Assembly (NCBI RefSeq): GCF_902686445.1
Contig: NC_062218.1
Location: forward strand, 12,623,015 to 12,687,014
Direction: 5' to 3'
Length of the DNA: 64,000 bases
From: Sciurus carolinensis
Lineage: Eukaryota; Chordata; Mammalia; Rodentia; Sciuridae
A program made the translations under genes and the position numbers. The notes beneath the pieces were generated by a model that saw nothing but the letters and a program-made list of their open reading frames with translations, was not told where the DNA came from and made no database searches. Numbering within the stretch: position 1 is the stretch's first letter; the number at the start of each line of letters is the position of its first letter. Below, piece after piece: positions 12,001-19,860 of this stretch.

Positions 12001-12067
12001 CCTCATTGCTGAGGATGATCGGCACTATAATATCCCTGTCAGAGTATGTGAGGAGACAAGTCTGTGA
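1..12067 (+). CDS. OTULIN: OTULIN, linear-ubiquitin deubiquitinase, 3' four coding exons (partial gene)
   Basis: Joined exons 1-89, 5906-6031, 9987-10256 and 11873-12067 read without a stop for 225 complete codons plus the stop. They correspond to residues 128-352 of the 352-residue human protein, so the N-terminus (including the HOIP-binding PIM motif) lies left of the window. OTULIN is a cytosolic OTU-family cysteine protease that cleaves only Met1-linked (linear) ubiquitin chains made by LUBAC, restraining NF-kB and cell-death signalling. The catalytic triad is visible: Cys129 in YCALR at codon 6-8, and His339 and Asn341 in RHYNI at 12023-12031. Residues tied to human OTULIN-related autoinflammatory disease (Tyr244, Leu272, Gly281) and ubiquitin-contact residues (Leu259, Glu314) are unchanged. 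The C-terminal ETSL is the known PDZ ligand for SNX27. All introns are phase 0. Nothing is broken in the visible part. The identity is secure. Confidence 0.97.
653..678. repeat. (AAAT)n microsatellite
   Basis: About six tandem AAAT units lie in the OTULIN intron. No SINE body can be seen next to it. Confidence 0.8.
1320..1965 (-). mobile_element. L1 3' end fragment, antisense, with ORF2 C-terminal remnant
   Basis: The plus strand reads the reverse complement of a rodent L1 3' end. The T/AT-rich part at 1320-1375 is the old poly(A) tail, followed by 3'UTR and then the end of ORF2. The minus-strand frame at 1863-1597 contains the L1-typical [11 protein letters not shown] and LENIMLSEI motifs. 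The copy is 5'-truncated and non-coding. It contains a perfect 18-bp inverted repeat at 1852-1894, reported as a finding. Confidence 0.9.
5906..6031 (+). CDS. OTULIN: OTULIN exon, residues 157-198
   Basis: Acceptor tctag ends at 5905, and the donor after AAG at 6029-6031 is gtttga. The 126 bp give 42 codons beginning [16 protein letters not shown] and ending LLRKK. Phase 0 on both sides. It encodes helical parts of the OTU domain. Probably exon 5 of 7. Confidence 0.97.
6141..6260 (+). mobile_element. B1-like (7SL-derived) SINE, sense
   Basis: The stretch has the 7SL-type body 'acctgtagtcccagctactc', then 'ggcaggaggattgcttgtaccc' (shown split), then 'agggtaacatagcaaaac'. It is diverged and lacks a clean tail. 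Confidence 0.75.
6470..7300 (-). mobile_element. L1 3' end fragment, antisense, interrupted by an ID element
   Basis: The antisense L1 3'UTR and ORF2 end run in the same order as the copy at 1320-1965 ('actgagtaatattccc', 'ggataactggatcaaatgg'). The element is split at 7077-7169 by an ID insertion and resumes with 'tttccagagtggttacacc'. It is 5'-truncated and non-coding. Confidence 0.85.
7077..7169 (-). mobile_element. ID SINE, antisense, inserted in L1
   Basis: A poly(T) run, then 'gggattgaacccagggcc' (antisense B-box region) and 'atccccagcc' identify an ID element. The 11-bp duplication attccaagttt flanks it at 7066-7076 and 7170-7180, so the insertion site inside the older L1 is exact. 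Confidence 0.88.
7301..7580 (-). mobile_element. Second L1 3' end, antisense, abutting or nested in the first
   Basis: After the L1 text at 7300 a new antisense L1 3'UTR starts ('tgtatatgacagtagaatgc'). At about 7535-7580 it gives way to L1 text upstream of the first break ('gactggagtgagatgg'). This order suggests a nested insertion. Its ends are approximate. Confidence 0.65.
8245..8370 (+). repeat. L2-like 3' end relic
   Basis: The text 'tgagctccctgagagac' followed by 'acctgacatataatagacat' and 'ttggtaaatgctttg' follows the familiar L2 3' end pattern. The copy is strongly diverged, so the family call rests on memory. Confidence 0.55.
8785..8995 (+). repeat. MIR-like SINE relic
   Basis: The succession 'ttttatagtgaggaaaac', 'ggttggttaactgccc' and 'gattccatcctgactctct' follows the MIR core and 3' layout. 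Old and diverged. Confidence 0.55.
9230..9360 (+). mobile_element. ID-type SINE with AT-rich tail, sense
   Basis: The sequence runs 'ggctgggatcatagctcagt' then 'ggaagagtacttgcttggca', 'gggtttaatcctcagcacc' and an A/T-rich tail. 'aaaagcac' occurs on both sides (9216 and 9357), consistent with a target-site duplication. The 3' flank also forms a 9-bp inverted repeat (9358-9366 with 9373-9381). Confidence 0.85.
9987..10256 (+). CDS. OTULIN: OTULIN exon, residues 199-288
   Basis: Acceptor ttgtag ends at 9986, and the donor gtgagt follows CAG at 10254-10256. The 270 bp give 90 codons from [10 protein letters not shown] to HTGGLEQ. The exon carries Tyr244, Leu259, Leu272 and Gly281 in their human positions. 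Against the human sequence as I remember it, Glu222, Cys227, His238 and Asp245 differ. Probably exon 6 of 7. Confidence 0.97.
10257..11872 (+). other. OTULIN: OTULIN last intron
   Basis: GT at 10257-10258 and AG at 11871-11872 bound the intron. It contains an old antisense L1M 3' fragment at about 11225-11690 with a T-rich tract after it. The long frames that run through the exon edges stop inside the intron and are not genes. Confidence 0.88.
11225..11690 (-). mobile_element. Old L1M-type 3' end, antisense
   Basis: The stretch 'agtctaattttagaccaatt' to 'gaagttactccccattg' is the antisense L1M 3' end. It then runs into 'gatttgcatttctctaatta' and 'tgttgaacatcttttcatgt'. It is diverged and truncated. 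Confidence 0.75.
11873..12067 (+). CDS. OTULIN: OTULIN terminal coding exon, residues 289-352 and stop
   Basis: Acceptor ttcttcccag ends at 11872. The exon reads [10 protein letters not shown] to RVCEETSL and TGA at 12065-12067. His339 (12023-12025) and Asn341 (12029-12031) complete the catalytic triad with Cys129. The final four residues ETSL form the PDZ ligand. An ATG-started frame at 11804 only extends this exon into the intron. Confidence 0.98.
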   Translation, partial: VEMFLLAYAVRHTIQVYRLSKYNTEEFITVYPTDPPKDWPVVTLIAEDDRHYNIPVRVCEETSL

Positions 12068-12355
12068 GAGAGACACCTGCCTGGACAACCTGGGGACATG
12101 GCAAAAGTGCACAGAGAGCTCCTCAGCTTGGGCCCCTAAGAGCCAAGTTGGACTGGGGTGTTCTGAAGACTAACTTTTCATAATATGAAGAACTGTTTTC
12201 CCTTATCTGGGACCCAGTGTGTTTCATTGGGGCCTTCAGAGCAGACCTGTTGGAAGGTGCAGACTGCATCTCCATAAGGCAAAATACTTTTGTATTGGAA
12301 GAAACTCATTTTGAAGAATATGTTTATGTCTCAAATCAAAATTCTCTCTACTGGC

Positions 12356-12425
12356 TGGGGAGATAGCTCCGTTGGTAGAGTGCTTGCCTTGCAAGCACAA
12401 GGCCCTGGGTTCGATCCCCAGCACC

Positions 12426-12456
<31 letters not shown>
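12356..12456 (+). mobile_element. Young ID SINE in OTULIN 3'UTR
   Basis: The element has a near-intact tRNA-Ala-like body with A box 'tagctccgttggtagagtg' and B box 'gggttcgatccc', ending in a pure A30 tail at 12427-12456. A perfect 17-bp duplication, aaattctctctactggc, flanks it at 12338-12354 or 12355 and at 12454-12470. It lies about 290 bases after the OTULIN stop, in the same orientation. Confidence 0.95.
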
Positions 12457-12458
<2 letters not shown>

Positions 12459-12486
12459 CTCTCTACTGGCTTTTAAGTTTTAAGAT

Positions 12487-12488
<2 letters not shown>

Positions 12489-12525
<37 letters not shown>
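12489..12525. repeat. Poly(T) tract, 37 T
   Basis: An uninterrupted run of 37 T lies 32 bases after the A30 tail of the neighbouring ID element. The two could pair in RNA (see finding). Run length may vary between individuals or be affected by sequencing error. Confidence 0.9.
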
Positions 12526-12526
<1 letters not shown>

Positions 12527-12705
12527 GTGGTAATGGGTCTCTGTAGTGATCTTTCTATGCAGTCTGCTTAAGTGGTACAATTCTGGGATAGGTTTGTTAA
12601 TGGCACAGTCGTAGCATCCTCTGATATTCTCATCTTACAGAGAAATGAGCGGTGATTTGGATTTACGTATTAGTAATGCTATTTTAAGCAGATTGTCTCA
12701 TAGAA

Positions 12706-12711
12706 AATAAA
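12706..12711 (+). promoter_or_regulatory. OTULIN: Candidate proximal poly(A) signal AATAAA
   Basis: This canonical hexamer lies 639 bases after the OTULIN stop and just past the ID/poly(T) unit. Nothing else in the sequence proves that it is used. Confidence 0.35.
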
Positions 12712-15700
12712 CTATTGAGCTCCAGAGTGGATTATTTGGAGCCTTTTTTGAAGGTTGGAGGAACTGCAGGAGAATCTAGACCATTTTACTCTATGGGAAT
12801 GTGACAGGTGTCTTCTGTTCCCGGTGTACCAGAGTGTGGGACATGGTGCAGGTGGTACCCTGTTAGTGTGGATGAATGTTTCTTTTAGTTGTACTCTAGC
12901 ATCAGGGGCTGTTAATTATTCTAAAGTTCCAAAGAATCACAGTTTTATAGTTAGAACAGAGTTTATATCCACCCGTGTTTTTAGAGAAGGAATCCAAGGC
13001 CTTGTGATTCCATCACTGCTCAGAGATCAGAGGTGGACACAAGCTGGTCTCCTGATCTTCCTGTGCCCTTTTTATGCTGTGTTTAAGGTAGCATCATTGT
13101 TGAATCCATGTAATGGATTCATGTTCGGGCCTGGCAGAGGATAAATAACAGCAACCACCCTGAGATTTTTCCTGAGTAAGATAAAACAAAAGTGTATAGT
13201 AAAACATGGGTACAGAAGTGTGGCTGAGCTGCATGTGTCCTTGATTTGGCTCGGGCAGCCTGAGTGAAGCAGCATTGGCCTGCTAGGCACAGGCGAGTTA
13301 TTGACTGTAGCTGCTGAAGGGGCAGTGCTGCCGAGCTGGTCTGCCTCAACCTATGGTGTCTGCAAGGGATGTGGACTCTGGTCATTGTCTGTGTGAACCA
13401 GACACATCACTCTTCAGTATTCTGTTGGCAGCACCTGACTTGGCTCAACATTTGTGGAGGTGGTGTTTCCATCAAGTACTGAGCTTGTGTTATAATAATT
13501 AAATTCTATTTGATCTAATTTAATATGATTAATAAGTTATCTACTCTGGTTTTGGGGGAGGGTCAAACCTTTGAAAATCTGGTTTTCTGTTAATTAAAAA
13601 TTAAGTTTTAGTTAAGAAAGCTCAGCATGCCCAAAGTATTCAGACTATTACATTAGTACTTTTCCCATTACCTTCTTGGTGATATTCACCACATTTTACT
13701 AGACATTTATTGATTAGTATGTTGAATCAAATTCTCTAAATGTGTGTGAATACTTTTGAGAGGCTTTGTGCTTTTCACAGTGAAATACAGTGGTATCTCG
13801 AATAAGGAGGTACCTAAAAGCCAAATTAAAGTAATAACAATGACTTCTTGGCTTTGATACTTTTAATATTTATAGCTATGTAACAGGAAATGTTTACCAT
13901 TCATTTTTGAGCATTTTTTTAGAACACAGCTTGAAATATTTAGAGTATAAATGGCTGTAGGGATTGGGATATATTGAATCTGATCATTGGTTCATACACA
14001 TTATTGAATTTGAATAATACAATATTAAAATTCATCATTAATGCATTTTGAAAATGTTCTAATCTTAGTGTACTTGAACTGGACTTCTTGGCAATTTGCT
14101 TATATTTTATATTTAAATCTAGTTCTTTTATCTGATATTGTTAGAGTGTATACAGAAATTGTCTTAGCCACCACATTGGTAAAAATTTATAAAGGCATAT
14201 TTATTTGATGTTACCTTTTGTCCAAAGACCTTGTCAGACTCTGCTATCAGACTGTCATCCAGGTATAGCAGAATCATAACATCAGAGAAAGCTTTCAAAG
14301 AAATAGCACTTAATAAAATAGAAATGATTAGTCCACTATATATATACATATTTTTGTTGCAGTAAGCAATTTCAGTTGCCCAGAGTTTTAATTTCATTTC
14401 TCATTCTTGGTCTTGAGCTGGTGGAGCTGATGGAGTGACATTAACAGAATAGAAATTGAATTAAGATAAAAATGGATTCAAGAGAATAATCTACTTAGAG
14501 GCATCTTTAAAGTGGTAAGATGTTCTAGAAAAAGACAAGGTAGTGAAAATTACATTATGTTTACTTTCTGCCTCAGAGTTTATTGCAAGATTTCAGAAGT
14601 TCTGAGGCCCTGTGGTATTGGCAGAAAAATTATTTACATGTTAAGCAGGCCTGACTTAAACCTTTAGGATCATTTAAGGTACATTTAAACCTAAAAGCAT
14701 TTCTCTGTTATGTCCCATGGAATTTACATTGCTTTTCCAGAATGTTTTTAGATTGTCCTCCTCGTCTGAACTTCTGAATGTTCAACATCCACTCCTGCAC
14801 TAGGATCAGTGATAGCAGCATCAGGGAACAAGCAGCAGCAATTATCTCCAGCTTTTGATTTGGGTGTGTGTGGGTTTGGTCTACAGTGTTGCCATTCCTC
14901 TTCCCTAAAATATGGCATATGAAAATGTTTTAGGTGCACAGAGCAGGATAAATCCTGTTTTCTTTATATAGCCACTTATACTTTTATTACACTGTGGTAT
15001 ATTCTTTTAATGTCTAATAAGGTGTTTTCTTTGATTAATGAAAGCAGACATTGGTTTTGAATCCTTTTGTTCCAACCCCCCACCCCCCAAGTTTTAGAGT
15101 TTATCAGGAAAAATCTCAGGCCACATTAATTGGTAACATCTCTGTTGGATGAAGCATTTGTAGATTTTTATGGGCTTCATCTTTTTTTCTTCTTCTTTTG
15201 GTAAGAGTCTGTGTTGTTCTTCCTGTCCTCCCCTTCATCCCAAGGTGCTATTCTAAGAGTTAGTAGTCTGCTTTTTTGAAGACCTTCCAGTTAATGATTG
15301 AGGTGCTGTTTCCCCTTAATGATATAACACTCATACCATCTGAACTTATACATAGAACTTACATAGCTGAGTCTTCTTTTGATGTTCAAATGTGACTTGG
15401 TCATTTTTGTATTTTTCTTAAGCAGTGCTTGTAGGTTCTCCCCTTTGAAGACCAGAAAATATTTTCAGAAGCATAAACCACTGGGGAATCACTTGTAGGT
15501 ATGCACAGAAATGCCTTAATTTAAGTTCTGTGACTGCTAGAAAAATAAAAAGAAAGCCTTCAGTGCACGTGAGGTGAATCTGAAGTGTGGGTAAAACACA
15601 TAGAATCCCCAAATAGTTTGGCAAAGGCAGGGTGCAATGTCAAGGAATTTAAAAATGGCCTAAGGAACTATGAGGAGAATGAGCTGAAGGAGGAGGAAGT

Positions 15701-15758
15701 GATTTTAGAATAAACTTCAAAATGTCCTAAAAACAAACAATATACACTTCTGTGCTTA

Positions 15759-15830
15759 GTTTTTTTTTTTTTTTTTTTTTAAATTGGTTCTTTTTAGTTG
15801 TGCTTAGGTTTTAAAAGGAGAAGAATCTGA
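15759..15830 (-). mobile_element. Truncated SINE tail (T-rich), antisense
   Basis: The run 'agttttttttttttttttt' followed by 'ttggttctttttagttgtgc' resembles the reversed tail region of the local ID-type SINEs. The body is missing. Only a weak family assignment is possible. Confidence 0.45.
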
Positions 15831-17310
15831 ATGAATGGAGGACTAATGTGCATGGATTCCATAAATTCCTATTTCTAAAATGTAAGTCCTCTACTTAAGA
15901 GAAGTACAGTCTTTGATGCATAACTTATTTGGAAGCGTTGTGATCTCTCCCAGTGGGAGGGAGAGACCCGTGAGTCCCTACTGAGCTGTGTGGTGGTTTA
16001 GTGAGTATGTGGGGATGGACATAGGCAGCTGATGATTAATGATCTTGCAATTCACTTTATAACCTAGAGCCATGAAAAGCACCAAACTCAATTGGTTTGG
16101 TCCTTTGCCACCTCTGGCTTTTCTTGGAAGTAGTAGCTGTAGGAGCAAGGTGGGCTTGACCATGACCAGAAAAGGTAGGTGAGGCTAACTTTCTGTATGT
16201 GTACCCATGGACACTGGCCTGCAGTCACTGCATTCCCTTTATGTGTGCGTTGGCCCAATAGCTTGGGACCCAGTAGTATTCTGGGAGGGTGGACATATGT
16301 TATTGTGTGTTTTTTTTAAACAACAAATTAAAATTTATTATTGGGAATGGTAAAAAGAATTGGTATGCATACTTAAAATACAGTGGCCATTGTGTCTGGA
16401 AATGTGTTAATCAACTGGAATATCCTATCAGTAGGCCATTTATTATGTCTCTCTCTTCCCAGGCAGCTTTAGAGCTACCTGTATATTTAAACATGAAGCT
16501 CAGAGGCTTCAGTAGTATTAATGGAGGAGGATATTGATTGGGTTTAATTTCAGTTAATCTCAATGATTTCTTGGGATAACTTGGGTCAGGAATGAAATTG
16601 CCAAATATGGGTCAATAAAAGGAAAGGACACTGGACTGAAAATACCCACAGTCTTGGTAATCATTTTCCTAGTAACCAAGGGTGCTCAAGCTCAGTTATA
16701 CTTCAAAATAATTTTTTGTACTTAGCTTTAGGAACTTTCACTTGCATGTTGAAAAATGCCTTGTTCTGTATTCACATAAGTGGTGCTAAAAATTCAGTAC
16801 CCTTTATGAGAACCTCAGGAATCCAGTGATGTTGATGACATTGGAGTATTTCAATATGGGAAGAAAGCCAAAATGAATGTATTTAATGAACTCTCTTCTC
16901 ATTTTCTTTGTGTTTATAAAACTCTTGGTGTTGTTACCTGTTTTTGGCAGCTTCTAACTTTCTATATTATGAATTTGAGGAGGATAATAACCCAATTTTA
17001 TAACATCTGCCAGAGTTGATGGTGTTTTTCTTCCATGGGGGAATCTACCATGAAGGCTGAGCCCGTGTGAACCTGACCGTGCTAGCCCCTGGTTTGTTTA
17101 GCATCATCTCTGTTTATATTGTAAGATGTCTGAACTTGTCAGAAATTTCTCCTGTTTTGAAAATTATGCTTCTGAGGTTCTAGACAGTTTGGGGCCTTGC
17201 TTCCCACTGGCAAACTCATCCAGATACCTGGCTTATGGAGTGAGAGCAATCCTACTCCGGGGTTTTGCTGTTGATCCCTTTTAGCAAACCTGGCTGCTGA
17301 GGATTGTAAA

Positions 17311-17341
17311 AATAAATAACTCAAAATAAACTCAAAATAAA
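17311..17341 (+). promoter_or_regulatory. OTULIN: Cluster of three AATAAA hexamers, candidate distal OTULIN poly(A) site
   Basis: AATAAA occurs at 17311-17316, 17325-17330 and 17336-17341. A GT-containing stretch ('ctggctgtgtcactgtagtt') follows within 25 bases. It closes the SINE-poor stretch after the OTULIN stop. Use is inferred. Confidence 0.45.
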
Positions 17342-18599
17342 ACTCAGAAGCCTGGCTGTGTCACTGTAGTTAAATGCCTGCTTTTGAGGACTCTGGCAGA
17401 TTGCGTTTAGATTCTTTAACTTTTCAGCACCCTTAGGCAGGCCTGTGATGTCCAGAGGCTGACTCTTGACCTTACCCCTGCCCTTTGGAGTGAAAGAATC
17501 AATTCTGGGGAGGTGTTACTGGGCAGAGCTAGAGTCAGATGAGGTGAAGTGATTAGCACATACCTTCAAAAATGGTGCGTAATTTTGGACTTACGTCTGG
17601 ATTAGAGAGCAGTCCCACTACCCGTTTCTAACAAGGTGAGTGGAGGTGAATTACTGAACCCCCTTAAATCTCAGTGTCTTCAGCTCTACCTTGCACAATC
17701 TTATCTCAGATGCCGGTATGGATTAAGTGAGACGCCAGCATGTAACAGACTTAGAGGAAGATTCCCTGGGGCCTGCAAGAGGAGGTTCTGCAGCCAAAAT
17801 CCTGACCCAGCCTTGCTGTGTGTTTGCTGAGAGAGGCCTGCTGTGTGCAGAACATCTTAGATCTCTGAACCATTTCAACTACTGGAAATGCGATAGCAAG
17901 AACTTGTATGTGTTGCATATGAGTTATGATGTCACTGAAAGAAGTTAATAATCTAAAGATGGGGCAAGATTTTCACAGGTATCTCAAGAGTAGAGAATGA
18001 AAAATGAACCAGCAGAGTTATGCTTTCCTCTTAGTCAAAGAACTGTTGGGTCTGGAAGTCTTCCAGAACGGTGCTGGGCTTGGGAAGGATCTACTGGCTA
18101 GGGTTTGAGCATCCCTTAGACAACAGTGCCAAGCTGGTAATGAGAGCAAAAAGTCCTCTCTATGATAAACAGCAGCCACAAACCCTTCTCCTCCTCCACT
18201 GTCCCCTTCATGTGGGTTCATCAGCTTTTTCAGTGTTGCGTATAAATACACTTTCTTCCTCTGCTTGTCTGAGTTATGGTGCTCAGCTGAACTTCGAGGC
18301 CAGTACTTCTTGTACTTCTTCCTCCTTGGTCTTCTTCCACCCTAGGAGTGGAGAGAAAAAACTATGGTCCTGATAGTAGGTCTTCTGGAAGCCCTTCTGA
18401 AGGTTTTTACAACTACCAAATGGTAAAGAAGCCCAGCTGCTTTATGTGTGTTTAAAACACAAAGGTATTTTTCCAGTGCGTTTCCACTCACCTCTCTGCC
18501 TTGCTTGAAACTTGGCCATTCTTTCTGCAGCTTCTCTTGAGTTGTTTTCTCCTCCTTTTGTTTGGGTTTGGTTGCCTGTGCCTGTTACATAGCTCTTTC

Positions 18600-18840
18600 A
18601 CTAGTTGAGTATGTGCTTGAAACATCTTGTCAAATTGTCCTTCAGAGTGATCCCCTTGATATAGGTCCTTGCCAACATGAGCTTTATCAAACTTTGTGAT
18701 CTTTGCTGAGCTGAGAGCTGGAAGTTCAATTTGCATTTCTTTACTCGAGTAAAGTGGAGCATGTGTTCATTTGTACAAGCCACTTGCAGGTCATTTTCTG
18801 GAAGCCATCTGTTCATGTCCCTTGCCTAGCAGTTATACAT
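18600..18840 (-). mobile_element. Old L1M fragment, antisense
   Basis: On the minus strand the text 'gggacatgaacagatggctt' followed by 'gcaaagatcacaaagtttga' matches the common L1 ORF2/3' pattern. It explains the lysine-rich open frames in this stretch. Confidence 0.6.
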
Positions 18841-19444
18841 TCTAACTACCTTTGGTTTTTATATTTGTATTTCACAGAAGAGTTTTTGTAGGGACAGGAG
18901 CAGTGAGAAGCAAAGGCAGACTGAGGGGCAATTGGGGATCCTCCTGAGCTCTTTGGTTGCAAGAAACAATAAGGTTATCTTACTTTGTGGAGGGTTTGAC
19001 CTTCAGAGATAAGAAAAGGACCTTGAAGATAGACACTGTGGGGAGGTTCCATTGTGCAGTTGTCCTGGGGTCAGAGCATGTTCAAGGGAGAAAGGTGGAA
19101 CTACCTTTGTCCTTTCACCACAGTACCTACTCTGAGCTAGGCTTGCTTCCAGGCTCAGGGAAGCAAGAATAATCCAGTCAAGGTCCAGCCCTCTCAACTC
19201 CCTTCTGCCCACCCAGCCCTCCCCAGCTTTCACCAACCCTCACAGAGCTCCTGTTATTCCTAACAAGTGAGCCGAACTATATGTGACTCCAGGGATGAAA
19301 TCGCAAGGTAACTTCATTTTTTAGATCTTCCATTGTTGAAGATGTATTCAGTGGGAAAACTTTCCCTGCCCCTGGATGAAAATTTAACTCAAGGCATCCT
19401 GGGACTTTGCTGAATACTCTGGCTAATAGAGCTTATAGTCATAT

Positions 19445-19860
19445 TAATTTGCCAAATGCTATTTGTGTTAGCTCTCTGCCACTTTAACAAATACCTTAGA
19501 TAATCAACTTACAAAGAAAATGTTTTGACTCAGTTTTCGAGGTTCCAGCTCACAATAGGAAAGACCCATTGCATTTAGACCTGTAGTGAGGCAGCATGTC
19601 ATGGCAGGAGCATGTGGTGGAACAAAACCACTTGCCTCATGACCAGGAAGCAAAAGAGAAGAAGAGATGAGGGTCCTCTAGTCCCTTTCAAGGGCTGACC
19701 CCCGTGACCTAAAGACCTCCCACCAGGCACCACCTCTTAAATATTCTGCCACCTACCAATATACCTGCCCTGGGAACCAAACCTTCAGTACATGGACATT
19801 TAGGAGTGTTCAAGGACGAAATCATACCCCTTTTCTTCTTAAGAAATTGGAATGTCCTGT
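19445..19860 (-). mobile_element. MaLR-type LTR (MST/MLT1-like), antisense
   Basis: The order 'gccactttaacaaatacctt', 'tgacctaaagacctcccacc', 'ccacctcttaaatattctgc' and 'tttaggagtgttcaagga' is the reverse complement of the classic mammalian MaLR LTR. It is diverged. The subfamily is not assigned. Confidence 0.6.

Larger units (their letters stand above)
12068..17345 (+). other. OTULIN: Probable OTULIN 3'UTR (3' limit inferred)
   Basis: No coding continues after the stop. Apart from a young ID insertion and poly(T) tract at 12338-12525 and a truncated SINE tail near 15759-15830, the next 4.8 kb is almost free of SINEs, unlike the introns. It ends with three AATAAA hexamers at 17311-17341. A long UTR ending near 17.35 kb fits, but a shorter form ending after AATAAA at 12706 is possible. 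The limit is an inference that needs 3' end reads. Confidence 0.55.

Noticed and set aside
11711..12112. 133-codon minus-strand frame opposite OTULIN's last exon
   Set aside because: Shadow of the real coding exon on the other strand.
12356..12456. tRNA-like sequence with A and B boxes (also at 36371-36483)
   Set aside because: It is an ID SINE: poly(A)-tailed, flanked by target duplications and unable to form a full tRNA. It is not a tRNA gene.
18488..18816. Overlapping minus-strand frames with lysine-rich product
   Set aside because: Most of the stretch matches an old antisense L1M pattern. There are no splice or domain signals.
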